Part shown: positions 46,761 to 55,521 of the stretch, in pieces | Layout of the letters: every line of letters starts with the position of its first letter | How positions within the stretch are numbered: position 1 is the first letter of the stretch | Assembly: GCF_963528755.1 (NCBI RefSeq) | Contig: NZ_CAURXA010000002.1 | Location: forward strand, 1-64,000 | Reading direction: 5' to 3' | Source of the DNA: Selenomonas sp963528755 | Lineage (GTDB): Bacteria; Bacillota; Negativicutes; Selenomonadales; Selenomonadaceae | DNA length: 64,000 bases | The notes under the pieces: model-generated | What the model was told of the DNA's origin: nothing | What the model saw: the letters and a program-made list of their open reading frames with translations, nothing else | Databases searched by the model: none | Position numbers and translations under genes: made by a program

Positions 46761-47450
46761 TTAAATCTTCTTGCAACGAAAGCCTGCGAATGAGCCGATC
46801 GTCATGATGTCGACCTCGCCGTACATCGCCTGAAGCCTTTCCCGCAGGCTCTCCTCCGTCTCGTAGGGCGGCGAGAAGAAGCCGCGCCGCTCGCAGAACT
46901 GCTTGACGAAAAAATCGGTGCGCCGGCTCTTGCCGCGCACATACATCGAGCCGGAAAATATGCCGCCGCGCTTTAGGACGCGCTCCGTCTCGCGGTACGC
47001 CTTCTCCTTCTCGGGAAACGCGTGAAAGCCGTTGACGGACAATACGAAATCAAAAGTTTCATCCGCATACTGCAAATCGCCGACATCGCCGAGCGCAAAG
47101 TCTGTCGCGCCGAGAGAAAAGTTCGCCGCGTGCTTTTTCGCCGCCTCCAGCATCGTCTCCGAAGCGTCGAGGCAGGTGATCTGCGCCTCCTTCATCTTCT
47201 CATAATGCGGAAACGACAGCACGCCCGTGCCGACGGGAACTTCGAGCAGCCTGCCGCGAAAATCTGCGGGGAGTCCGCGATACGCCATCGCCAGAAACTC
47301 CGGATAGGAGGCGAAGCCCCAGAGCCAGCGGATGGCAAAGCGCCCCGCCCAACTCGTATTCGTCATCATGCCGTCGTATAGGCGCGCGATATTGCCGAGC
47401 TGGCGATACGCGCGCTGCACCTTGCGCTCTTTCTTTTCGATATCATTCAT
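46761..47450 (-). CDS. Class I SAM-dependent methyltransferase
   Basis: 229 aa. Rossmann-like methyltransferase with motif I LLEVPVGTGVLS (about 68-79), an acidic motif II (LDASETM) and motif IV near FDFVLSVNGFHAFPE. Resembles UbiE/Methyltransf_11 proteins. Substrate unknown. It lies in the nar-moco operon, 3 bp after mobAB and 27 bp before narK, so it may act on a quinone or cofactor-related molecule; that link is inference from position only. Confidence 0.85.
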   Translation of the reverse strand: MNDIEKKERKVQRAYRQLGNIARLYDGMMTNTSWAGRFAIRWLWGFASYPEFLAMAYRGLPADFRGRLLEVPVGTGVLSFPHYEKMKEAQITCLDASETMLEAAKKHAANFSLGATDFALGDVGDLQYADETFDFVLSVNGFHAFPEKEKAYRETERVLKRGGIFSGSMYVRGKSRRTDFFVKQFCERRGFFSPPYETEESLRERLQAMYGEVDIMTIGSFAGFRCKKI

Positions 47451-47453
47451 GCG

Positions 47454-48614
47454 CTATGTGCCTCCCTTTCCGCTGTGGCCGCCGTCCCATGCGATTCGAT
47501 GCAGATCGAATCCTGCCTCCCGCCCCATCAGAAAAAGGACGAGATGTGCGGCGTCCTTCATAGCTTCGAGGTCAAGCTGCAAAATCCCTTCCACCTGCCG
47601 CTCATGGCAAGAGGAGAAGAGCGCCGCGACGCGCTCGTCGAGCAGCGGCTCTTCCAGCCCGCGCCAGAGCGACAAGGCGGGAAATACGCCGTGCGAGCGC
47701 GTCTCGATGAGCACGAGGTCGACGCCCGTCATGCGTGTGGCGGCCGCTTCCAGCGAGAGCTTCTCCTGCGTGCGCTCGTAGAGCCAGAAGCCCGCGGGCG
47801 CGACGACGGCGACGCTCGACGCGCCCGCCTCGCGGAAACGTCCGCTGTCCTTCGCCTCGTCGTTCAGGACAATGCCGTGCGCATCGCTCTTGACGACACC
47901 GACGCGCACGCCGCGCGAGGTCAAGAGCGGCAGGAGCTTTTCAACAAAGGTTGTCTTGCCTGTGCCCGAGGCGGGAGCAACGATGGATACGATGGGCACG
48001 CGGCGCACGAGGTTCGCCGCTCGGCCGCGCGCCAAGCGAAGGGCGGCGGGCGTGTTCACGTTGAAAAACCATGCGCCCGCGCGAACGGGAACGTCAAGCA
48101 CGGGAAGCGCGGCGGCCGCTCGCCGAAGGCTGCGCTCGCCTGCCGCCATAGCTGCAGAGAACACATGCGCCGTTTCCTTGTGGTAGAGCGCGGCAAGCGG
48201 CTCGCACCGTCCTTCGGCGACGGGCACGACAGCTCGTGCCGCGCCTTTTGCCTTGGGCAGAAGTTCTCTCGCTGCGTCGAAGGAGAAAAGGGGCATATCC
48301 GCCGACACGGCGAAGGACCAAGTATGAGAACTCGCCGCCAGGCCGCGTGAAAGCCCCGCCACAGGTCCCTGCCCCGCCGTTTCATCGACGAGAATCCTCG
48401 CGCCATAACGGCTTGCCAAGGCCTGCAGGCGCTCGCTCCTCTCTTCGACGCACAGGAAGATTTCTGCAAATCCCGCAGCAGCCGCCTTTTGCAGCAATCC
48501 CTCCAACAGCGGCACGCCGCCGACATCGAGCCAACGCTTGTCCTCGCCCATGCGCCGGCTTCCGCCGCCCGCGACGACGAGAAGCGTCACATCGGCGAGG
48601 CTCTGCGGCCTCAC
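47454..48614 (-). CDS. MobA-MobB fusion: molybdenum cofactor guanylyltransferase and GTP-binding protein
   Basis: 386 aa, two fused domains. Residues 8-198 are MobA: VVAGGGSRRMGEDK (13-26) is the nucleotide-binding signature, converting Mo-molybdopterin to the MGD form used by NarG. Residues 206-386 are MobB: P-loop APASGTGKT (213-221) and ETRSHG. The GTG at 48614 overlaps the stop of the MOSC-MogA gene (GTGA). MobA and MobB are more often separate. Confidence 0.92.
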   Translation of the reverse strand: MRPQSLADVTLLVVAGGGSRRMGEDKRWLDVGGVPLLEGLLQKAAAAGFAEIFLCVEERSERLQALASRYGARILVDETAGQGPVAGLSRGLAASSHTWSFAVSADMPLFSFDAARELLPKAKGAARAVVPVAEGRCEPLAALYHKETAHVFSAAMAAGERSLRRAAAALPVLDVPVRAGAWFFNVNTPAALRLARGRAANLVRRVPIVSIVAPASGTGKTTFVEKLLPLLTSRGVRVGVVKSDAHGIVLNDEAKDSGRFREAGASSVAVVAPAGFWLYERTQEKLSLEAAATRMTGVDLVLIETRSHGVFPALSLWRGLEEPLLDERVAALFSSCHERQVEGILQLDLEAMKDAAHLVLFLMGREAGFDLHRIAWDGGHSGKGGT

Positions 48615-49537
48615 TTTCTCGCGCACTCGCCCGCGTCGCCGCGCAGGATCTCGATGCCGTGCGCCAACTGCGGCAGGACGAAGCCGAGACACTCCTCGAC
48701 CGCCTTGGCGCTGCCCGGCAGATTGACGATCAGCGTGCGCTTGCATATACCGGCGGCGGCGCGGCTCAGCATGGCGCGCGGCGTCACCTGCATCGAAAGG
48801 GCGCGCATCGCCTCGGCGATGCCCGGCGCTTCGCGCTCGATGACGGCTCGCGTCGCCTCGGGCGTCACATCGCGCTCGGAAAAACCCGTGCCGCCCGTCG
48901 TAGCGACGAGTGCGAGACCGAGATCGGCGCATTCCTGCATCTCCTTCGCGAGCGCCTCCTCATCGTCGGGCAAAATCACACGCCGTGCGATGCGATAGCC
49001 CGCCTCCTCCAACAGATGCTGCGCCAAGTCGCCGCTCTTGTCCTCGCGCTCGCCGCGCGCACCCTTGTCGCTCGCCGTGATGACGGCGGCATCAAGCGGC
49101 AGCTTGCCCTCGAAAAGGTGCAGCTCGTCGCCGGGCTTCAGCGTGCCGCCGTGCAGCACGCGTGCAAAGACGCCCTCGCGCGGCATGATGCAGTCACCGA
49201 CCGCCGCGTAGATGGCGCAGTGCGCATGACACTCCTTGCCGATCTGCGTGATTTCGAAGATGACATCGCCCGCCGCGAGGCGCGTACCGACGGGAAGCTC
49301 ACGGAAGGAGAAGCCCTCTGCGACGATGTTCTCGCCGAAATCGCCGTGGGAGACCGTCGCACCGCGTGCGCGAAACGCCTCGATCTCCGCCGCGCCCAGA
49401 AAGCTCACCTGCCGGTGCCATTTCCCCGCGTGCGCATCGCCGACGATGCCGTGCCCCACATGAAAGAGCGCTTTTTCCAGCGGTTTCTTCTTCGTGCCGC
49501 GCCGCTCGCTCGCGGCAATCGTTACAATCTTTCCCAA
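48611..49537 (-). CDS. MOSC-MogA/MoaB fusion protein
   Basis: 308 aa. Residues 1-145 are a MOSC domain (sulfur-carrier type) with HAHC near 105-110 and the GIVGDAH and GENIV blocks. Residues 148-308 are a MogA/MoaB domain (ASDKGARGE, TTGGTGFSERD, LPGSAKAVEECL) that adenylates molybdopterin before molybdate insertion. The fused pair is found in several anaerobes. It lies 3 bp after moaA. Confidence 0.92.
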   Translation of the reverse strand: MGKIVTIAASERRGTKKKPLEKALFHVGHGIVGDAHAGKWHRQVSFLGAAEIEAFRARGATVSHGDFGENIVAEGFSFRELPVGTRLAAGDVIFEITQIGKECHAHCAIYAAVGDCIMPREGVFARVLHGGTLKPGDELHLFEGKLPLDAAVITASDKGARGEREDKSGDLAQHLLEEAGYRIARRVILPDDEEALAKEMQECADLGLALVATTGGTGFSERDVTPEATRAVIEREAPGIAEAMRALSMQVTPRAMLSRAAAGICKRTLIVNLPGSAKAVEECLGFVLPQLAHGIEILRGDAGECARK

Positions 49538-49540
49538 TCC

Positions 49541-50527
49541 TCACCCTCCGATCTGGTACATGCGCCGCTTCTCCTCGCCCGCGCCGCCCGCCGCTTCAAA
49601 GTGATGCTCGCGCGGCTTTTCGGCAATCACCTGCCGCAGCTTCCTGAAGAGCGCCGCGTCATCCGCACCCGCGCGCAGAAGTGTGCGCAAATCAAGCCCT
49701 GCCTCCAACGCAAGGCACAGCTTCAGATAGCCCTCCGCCGTCAGGCGCACGCGGTTGCACGAGCTGCAGAACTTATGCTCCAGCGCGTCGATGAAGCCGA
49801 GCGCACCGCGAAATCCTGCCGGTCGAAAGCACGCGGCGGGACCGGTGAGCGCTTCTTTGACTACAGGAACGAGCGCACCGAAAGATTCCTCCAAGATGCG
49901 GCGCACCTCAGCGGTCGGCACGCCCGTCAGCCCCGCCTCCTTCGCCATGCCGATCGGCATGAGCTCGATGAAGCGCACGTCGATCGGGTGCTCCTTCGCG
50001 AGGGCGGCGAGCGAAACAAGTTCCGCTTCGTTGACTCCCTTAAGCGGCACGCAGTTGAGCTTCGTCTTCAGCCCTGCGGCGAGCGCCGCCTCCATGCCCT
50101 GGCGCACGGCAGGCAGCAGCGAAGCAGAACGGCGCGTGATGTCAGAGAAAGCGTCCTCTGCCAGCGTATCGAGGCTGATGTTCACACCGTCAAGCCCTGC
50201 CGCGCGAAGTTCCTCTGCGAGGTCGGCGAGGAGAACGCCGTTCGTCGTCAGAGCGACGCGCTCGATGCCCTCGACCGCCTTGATCTCGCGCACGAGATCG
50301 ACGATGCCGCGCCGAAGGAGCGGCTCGCCGCCCGTCAGACGCACCTTGCGTATGCCGAGCTGCGCGAGAGCACGCACGACGCGCACGATCTCCTCGAAGG
50401 ACAGAATATCCTCGTGGGAGAGCTTCTCCACGCCATCTGCCGGCATACAGTAACGGCAGCGCAAATTGCAGCGATCCGTCACGGAAATGCGCACATATTC
50501 GATTCTTCGGCGATAAAAATCAAGCAT
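49541..50527 (-). CDS. moaA: GTP 3',8-cyclase MoaA
   Basis: 328 aa. Radical-SAM enzyme for the first step of molybdopterin synthesis. The N-terminal cluster is C20-C24-C27 (DRCNLRCRYC); a second C-terminal cluster FCSSC plus a further Cys binds GTP; the essential C-terminal Gly-Gly is present (IGG). Within the nar-moco operon. Confidence 0.97.
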   Translation of the reverse strand: MLDFYRRRIEYVRISVTDRCNLRCRYCMPADGVEKLSHEDILSFEEIVRVVRALAQLGIRKVRLTGGEPLLRRGIVDLVREIKAVEGIERVALTTNGVLLADLAEELRAAGLDGVNISLDTLAEDAFSDITRRSASLLPAVRQGMEAALAAGLKTKLNCVPLKGVNEAELVSLAALAKEHPIDVRFIELMPIGMAKEAGLTGVPTAEVRRILEESFGALVPVVKEALTGPAACFRPAGFRGALGFIDALEHKFCSSCNRVRLTAEGYLKLCLALEAGLDLRTLLRAGADDAALFRKLRQVIAEKPREHHFEAAGGAGEEKRRMYQIGG

Positions 50528-50539
50528 ACGACGCCTCTC

Positions 50540-50590
50540 TTACCATGAATATCCGATAATCAGACCCAAAGGGCGCAGACGCATCGGCAG
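50540..50590 (-). repeat. Palindromic repeat family 1, diverged 3' half
   Basis: On the minus strand it reads CCGATGCGTCTGCGCCCTTT, then GGGTCTGATTATCGGATATT, then CATGGTAA. It aligns with the second module at 22768-22820 and 22875-22923. It occupies the moeA-moaA gap. Confidence 0.6.
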
Positions 50591-50614
50591 ACTCGCAATC
50601 AACGTGCAACAACG

Positions 50615-51841
50615 TCACAACAAGATGACATCGACCTCCGCACCCGCCGCAAGGGGCGGCGAGCCGGCGGGAATATCGACGAGCGCGTTGCAGCCGACGG
50701 CGGAGAAGAACATGCCGGAAGCGTGCTTCTCGGGCAGATGCACCTCGCCCTGCGCATACTGCGCTCGCACGAAGCGCCTGCCGCGGCTCTCCTTGGAAAA
50801 GCCGTCCCGCAAGACGGCGCGGCGGCGCCTCGACAGGAGCACGTCCTGCGCCGTCAATTTTGCGAGCACGGGACGCACGAGAAGCTCGAACGTCGCCGAA
50901 GCGGCAAACGGATTGCCCGACAGGGCGATGCCGAGCGTGCGGCGCGAGTCGCCCGCCGCCGAAAACGTATAGCCGATTGCGGGCGCTCCGGGCTTCATCA
51001 GAACGCGCCAGAAAAGACGCTCGGCATTCAGTTCCTTGACGACGTCGTGCATGATGTCCTTCTTGCCCACGGAAACGCCGCCCGTCGTCAGAACGAGATC
51101 GGGCGGCTCGGCAGAACTCACGAGCGCACGCGCAACCTCCTCCGCATCGTCGGGCAGCGCACCGAGGATTTCTGCCTCGAAGCCCATCTCCTTAAGTCTT
51201 GCCGCGAGCAGGTAGAGATTGCTGTTGTAGATCTTGCCGGGGCAGAGCGGCTCGCCCGGCTCGACAAGCTCGTCGCCCGTGCTCGCCAAAACGATGCGCA
51301 CGCGGCGCACGCAAGGAAGACGCTTCCTCCCCTGCCCTGCCAGGACGGCGATGTGCGCCGCCGTCAGACGATCGCCCGCCTTGGCGAGCACGGCGCCTTC
51401 TTCCACATCCTCCCCGCGAAAGCAGAAGTTCTCGTGATGCTTGAGCGCATAAGGCACGAGAATTTCCTCGCCCTCCACGCGCACGTCTTCCTGCCGCACG
51501 ACGGTGTCCGCGCCCTCGGGCATCGCCGCGCCCGTCATCAGACGAAGCGCCTCGCCCGCGCCCACCTTGCCGGCGAAGAAGCTGCCCGCACACTCCTCGC
51601 CGATGACACGAAAGCGCGCGGGCGCATCCGCCGACGCCCCCTGCGTGCAGGCGGCCAAGAGCGCATAGCCATCGAGCGGCGAGCGGTCAAATGGCGGCTG
51701 GTCGAAAGCGGCGCAACAATCCTCGGCGAGCCTTCGTCCGAGCGCCGCAAGAAGCGGCACGGGCTCGGCTTCCGACAGCGGAATCTCGCGCACCTCGCGC
51801 AAAAGAAGCTCCTGCGCCTTTTCCAATGATATGTCCTGCAT
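50615..51841 (-). CDS. moeA: Molybdopterin molybdenumtransferase MoeA
   Basis: 408 aa. Inserts molybdate into adenylylated molybdopterin. Blocks: DRSPLDGYAL, TGAAMPEGADTVV, and TTGGVSVGKKD in the MPT-binding core. The ATG at 51841 lies 8 bp after the stop of the upstream paralogue and follows GGTGGAG. A larger overlapping frame upstream is not used. Confidence 0.95.
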   Translation of the reverse strand: MQDISLEKAQELLLREVREIPLSEAEPVPLLAALGRRLAEDCCAAFDQPPFDRSPLDGYALLAACTQGASADAPARFRVIGEECAGSFFAGKVGAGEALRLMTGAAMPEGADTVVRQEDVRVEGEEILVPYALKHHENFCFRGEDVEEGAVLAKAGDRLTAAHIAVLAGQGRKRLPCVRRVRIVLASTGDELVEPGEPLCPGKIYNSNLYLLAARLKEMGFEAEILGALPDDAEEVARALVSSAEPPDLVLTTGGVSVGKKDIMHDVVKELNAERLFWRVLMKPGAPAIGYTFSAAGDSRRTLGIALSGNPFAASATFELLVRPVLAKLTAQDVLLSRRRRAVLRDGFSKESRGRRFVRAQYAQGEVHLPEKHASGMFFSAVGCNALVDIPAGSPPLAAGAEVDVILL

Positions 51842-51849
51842 CGCTCCAC

Positions 51850-52899
51850 CTACTCCCACTTGCCGAAGGTGCAGCGCGGATAGTGGCACGTCTCGCACGC
51901 GAGACACAGTCCGCCGAGACCGAGGCGGCGAATCTCGCGGCGCGTCACGCGCTCGCCCGCCAAGATGCGCGGCAGGACGATGTCGAAGATCGTCGCCGCA
52001 CTGTACATGACGCAGCCCGGCAGGCCGAGCACGGGCACCGTGCGCCCGTCGCGCTCGGCATAGGCGAGAAGGAACATCGCACCGGGCAGGACGGGAGCGC
52101 CGTACGTCACGACCTCCGCACCCGCAGCGCGAATCGCGGCGGGCGTGCGGTCGTCGGGATCGACGCTCATGCCGCCCGTGCACAGCACCATGTCCATGCC
52201 GAGGTCAAGAAGCTCCTCGATCGCCGCCTGCGTGTGCTCCAAAGCGTCGTCAGAAATGCGGTGCTCGTTGACCGAAAGCCCGAAGGCGCGAAGCTTCGCC
52301 GCAAGGACAGGCGTGAACGTGTCCTTGATCCTGCCGTGCGCGACCTCCGATCCCGTCGTCACGACACCGACCTTCAGCGAGCGGTACGGCAGAAGCCGAA
52401 AGATCGGCTCCTCGCCGACAGCTCGCGCCGCCTCATCCATCAAAGCCTTTTTCACGGCAAGCGGAATCACGCGCATGCCCGCGAGCAAGTCGCCCTTCTT
52501 GACCGCCATGTACTGCGGCGCACAAGCCACCATGATGTCATCAAAATCGTTGAGCCGATGGAAGCGCTCAACATCGACGGCAAATACGCCGTCATGAAGC
52601 GCCCGAAGCTCGATCTTGCCCTCCTTCGGCTCAGAGGCTTCCATTCCCTCGTTCTGACAGAAGCCGCGCAGGATCTCCGCCGCTTCGTTCTCGTGCAGCA
52701 GCGTGCCGTCGTTTTCCCAGACGTAGAGATGCTCCTTGCCCAAAGAGAGCAGCACGGGGATATCCGCCGCCTCGACGACATGCCCCTTGCGAAAGCGTGC
52801 CCCCTTCCTCACGCCGCGCACGATCTCCGTGATGTCGTGACAGAGGATCTGCCCGACCGCATCTTCCACGGCGATTTCCTGCATCGCCAAGGCGCTCAC
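51850..52899 (-). CDS. MoeA-like molybdopterin-binding protein with C-terminal Cys cluster
   Basis: 349 aa. The C-terminal half has a MoCF-binding domain (VVTTGSEVAHG, LCTGGMSVDPDD, LPGAMF). The N-terminal half (1-150) is short compared with MoeA. The last 25 residues carry cysteines in the pattern CLACETCHYPRC, which could bind Fe-S or zinc. It is distinct from the true MoeA downstream and may deliver cofactor or sense molybdenum. The GTG at 52899 overlaps the narI stop (GTGA) and follows AAGGAG. Confidence 0.85.
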   Translation of the reverse strand: MSALAMQEIAVEDAVGQILCHDITEIVRGVRKGARFRKGHVVEAADIPVLLSLGKEHLYVWENDGTLLHENEAAEILRGFCQNEGMEASEPKEGKIELRALHDGVFAVDVERFHRLNDFDDIMVACAPQYMAVKKGDLLAGMRVIPLAVKKALMDEAARAVGEEPIFRLLPYRSLKVGVVTTGSEVAHGRIKDTFTPVLAAKLRAFGLSVNEHRISDDALEHTQAAIEELLDLGMDMVLCTGGMSVDPDDRTPAAIRAAGAEVVTYGAPVLPGAMFLLAYAERDGRTVPVLGLPGCVMYSAATIFDIVLPRILAGERVTRREIRRLGLGGLCLACETCHYPRCTFGKWE

Positions 52900-53579
52900 G
52901 AGCGGCTCTCCTTCCTGCGATAGACGATGGGACTGCGCGTCAGATAGAGGAACGGGAAACTCAGACAATGCACGAGGCGCGTGAACGGAAAGAGGATTGC
53001 CGTCACCATCCACAGCAGCATGTGCGCGCGGAACACGAACGGCACGCCCTCCATCAGCGAAACGTCGGGAGAGAACGCAAGGAGCGAGCGGAACCACGGC
53101 GAGATCGTCGCGCGGTAGTCAAAAGCGAAGCCGCCCAGGGCGTTCGACAGCGTCCCCGCGCAGCCCGTCAGGATGGCGAGGAAGAGCACGAGGTAGAGCC
53201 AGCGATCCATGCACGACGTGTTGACCTGCATGTAGTCCTTGCCCAGAAAGCGGCGCTTCAAAAGCAGCAGGAAGCCAAGGAAAAACAGGATGCCCGCCGG
53301 TATGCCGCCCGCCAGCGCGATGATGTGATAGAGATGCTCGTTGATTCCCGCCGCTTCCGTACAGACCTTCGGGATGAGCACGCCGATGATGTGACCGCCC
53401 AAAGCCATGAAGAGGCCGAGGTGGAACATCGGGCCGGCGATCTTCAAATCATTCTTCGAGAGAAATTCGCTCGATTTCGTCGTCCAACCGCGCTCCATCA
53501 AGACGTAGCGCGCTATCGTGCCGCCTATGAGCACGGTGAAAGCGATGTAGGGCAGTACGCCCCAAAAGAACTCATTCAT
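52896..53579 (-). CDS. narI: Respiratory nitrate reductase gamma subunit NarI
   Basis: 227 aa, five membrane helices. Cytochrome b subunit passing electrons from quinol to NarH. Haem-ligand histidines occur in FHLGLFMALGGHIIG and in RAHMLLW/RLVHCLS. The ATG at 53579 overlaps the narJ stop (ATGA). Confidence 0.96.
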   Translation of the reverse strand: MNEFFWGVLPYIAFTVLIGGTIARYVLMERGWTTKSSEFLSKNDLKIAGPMFHLGLFMALGGHIIGVLIPKVCTEAAGINEHLYHIIALAGGIPAGILFFLGFLLLLKRRFLGKDYMQVNTSCMDRWLYLVLFLAILTGCAGTLSNALGGFAFDYRATISPWFRSLLAFSPDVSLMEGVPFVFRAHMLLWMVTAILFPFTRLVHCLSFPFLYLTRSPIVYRRKESRS

Positions 53580-54100
53580 GCTGCATCCCCTTCCCATCTC
53601 TCCGCCTGCATGAGCACGACGTCCAAAAGAAAAGCATAGGCAAGCTTCGCCTCGATGAAGCGGTCGCGCAAGAGCTTGAGCTTGTCCTTCATCGTGCGAA
53701 AGACCTCCGCCGCCTTCTCTTCGGGCAGGGCGGCGGCAAGCTCCAAGAGCGCCGGCAAATAGTCGGGAAGCTCGTTCTGCGTGTCGAAGCCGTTCTTGAG
53801 AAACAGCTGCTTGTAGACGTGCATCTCGCTCGCCTGCTTGCCGAAGTCCGTGCGATCCTGCGTCGTCAGATAAAGATTCGTGTTCGGCGAGAACTCGAAA
53901 GAGCGCACATACTGCTCTTCGTAAGCCTTATTGCCGAGCTCCTGCGCGTAGTCAAAAAGCTCTTCCAAGACCTCTCGCGCCTGCTTCGTTTCAATCTCTG
54001 CCGCCGCGGCGCGGCAGGCATCGAAATCCTGCCACCACGCCTCGCTCGGATACTCCAAAAGATATGCCGCGAGCTTCAGCAGCTTCTTGTACTCTTCCAT
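53576..54100 (-). CDS. narJ: Nitrate reductase molybdenum cofactor assembly chaperone NarJ
   Basis: 174 aa. TorD-family chaperone that holds NarG until cofactor is inserted. The YVRSFEFSPNTNLYLT region and the helical composition are typical. The ATG at 54100 overlaps the narH stop (TGATG). Confidence 0.94.
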   Translation of the reverse strand: MEEYKKLLKLAAYLLEYPSEAWWQDFDACRAAAAEIETKQAREVLEELFDYAQELGNKAYEEQYVRSFEFSPNTNLYLTTQDRTDFGKQASEMHVYKQLFLKNGFDTQNELPDYLPALLELAAALPEEKAAEVFRTMKDKLKLLRDRFIEAKLAYAFLLDVVLMQAERWEGDAA

Positions 54101-55521
54101 CAGCAACCTCCCGGGCAGACATAGCCCGCGCTGCCCTGCAGCTCGCGCAGACGCTCGTGCGTCTCCGCCTGCAGTCCCGCCGGAATGACGACGCGATCCT
54201 TGCGCTTGGCGATGGCAAGCAAGCGGTACATCTTCTCGTACTCCGCCTCATGCAGGGAAAGCTCTTCGGGAAGCGACTCTTTCGTTTCCTTGTAGCGCAT
54301 GACCGTGCGCATTTCCAAGAGCCGCGCGAGCGTATTCTTGACGACGGCGACGTCGCCCGCCGCGAAGAGCTGCGCCAGATATTCGAGCGGGATGCGCATG
54401 TCCGCTGCGTCGGGCAGATAGACCTCCGCTTCCACATGCTTCAAGATCGGCGAGAGCGGCGGGATGTACCAGACCATCGGCAACGTGCGGTACTCGGGAT
54501 GCAGCGGCAGAGCGATCTGCCACTGACGGATGATCTTGTCGACGGGCGAACGCTCCGCCGCATGAATCCACGCATCGGAAATGCCCGCCTCACGCGCCGC
54601 CTTCTGCACGTCCGGATCGTGCGGATCGAGGAAGATGCCGCGCTCGCTCGCAGGAATGTGCGCGGCATTTTCCGTCTTTGCCGCCTCTTCCACCTTGTCC
54701 ATGTCGTAGAAAATCACGCCCATGTAGCGGATGCGCCCGACGCAGGTGTCGGTGCAGACCGTCGGGAGGCCGTTTTCCAGACGCGGATAGCACAAGACGC
54801 ACTTCTCCGCCTTGTTCGACTTCCAGTTGTAATAGATTTTCTTGTACGGACAGGCGGGCACGCAGTGACGCCAGCCACGGCAGACATCCTGCGAGATGAG
54901 GACGACGCCGTCCTCGTCGCGCTTGTAGATCGCGCCCGAAGGACACGCGGCGACGCAGGCGGGATTCAGACAGTGGTTGCAGAGGCGCGGCAGATACTTC
55001 ATGAAGAGATCGTGAAATTCCAGCTTGATCTTCTCGCCGAGCTTCTTCAAATTGTGATCATTGCGCGCTGACTCGCCGCTCGCGAGATCGTCCTCCCAGT
55101 TCGGCCCCCACTTGATCTCCATGCGCTTCTGCGTGATCAAGGAGCGCGGGCGCGCCACGGGCTGATGGTTCTTGCGTCCCGAATGGATCAGCGTCTCGTA
55201 GTCGTATGTCCACGGCTCGTAGTAGTCGTCAAGCTCGGGCTGATCGGGATGGTAGAAGAGCTTCATGAGGCGCACCGCCTTGTTCGCGCCGGAGGCGAGC
55301 GAAAGCTCGCCGTCCTTGACCTTCCAGCCGCCCTTCCACTTCTCCTGATCTTCCCAATTCTTCGGGTAGCCAATGCCCGGCTTCGTCTCGACGTTGTTGA
55401 AGTACATGTACTCCGCGCCCTCGCGGTTCGTCCAGACGTTCTTGCACGTGATCGAGCAAGTATGGCAGCCGAGGCACTTGTCAAGGTTCATGACCATCGC
55501 TATCTGCGCTTTAATCCTCAA
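54100..55521 (-). CDS. narH: Respiratory nitrate reductase beta subunit NarH
   Basis: 473 aa. Carries four iron-sulfur clusters: CLGCHTCSITC (C16-C26), CNHCLNPACVAACP, CRGWRHCVPACP and CVLCYPRLENGLPTVCTDTC. The Trp in CRGW replaces a Cys and marks the 3Fe-4S cluster. The TTG start at 55521 follows AAGGAGG and overlaps the narG 3' end. Confidence 0.97.
   Translation of the reverse strand: MRIKAQIAMVMNLDKCLGCHTCSITCKNVWTNREGAEYMYFNNVETKPGIGYPKNWEDQEKWKGGWKVKDGELSLASGANKAVRLMKLFYHPDQPELDDYYEPWTYDYETLIHSGRKNHQPVARPRSLITQKRMEIKWGPNWEDDLASGESARNDHNLKKLGEKIKLEFHDLFMKYLPRLCNHCLNPACVAACPSGAIYKRDEDGVVLISQDVCRGWRHCVPACPYKKIYYNWKSNKAEKCVLCYPRLENGLPTVCTDTCVGRIRYMGVIFYDMDKVEEAAKTENAAHIPASERGIFLDPHDPDVQKAAREAGISDAWIHAAERSPVDKIIRQWQIALPLHPEYRTLPMVWYIPPLSPILKHVEAEVYLPDAADMRIPLEYLAQLFAAGDVAVVKNTLARLLEMRTVMRYKETKESLPEELSLHEAEYEKMYRLLAIAKRKDRVVIPAGLQAETHERLRELQGSAGYVCPGGC

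Noticed and set aside
48236..50548. 770-codon open frame opposite mobAB, MOSC-MogA and moaA
   Set aside because: Spans three well-supported genes on the other strand, low-complexity Arg/Ala/His composition, no ribosome-binding site of note.
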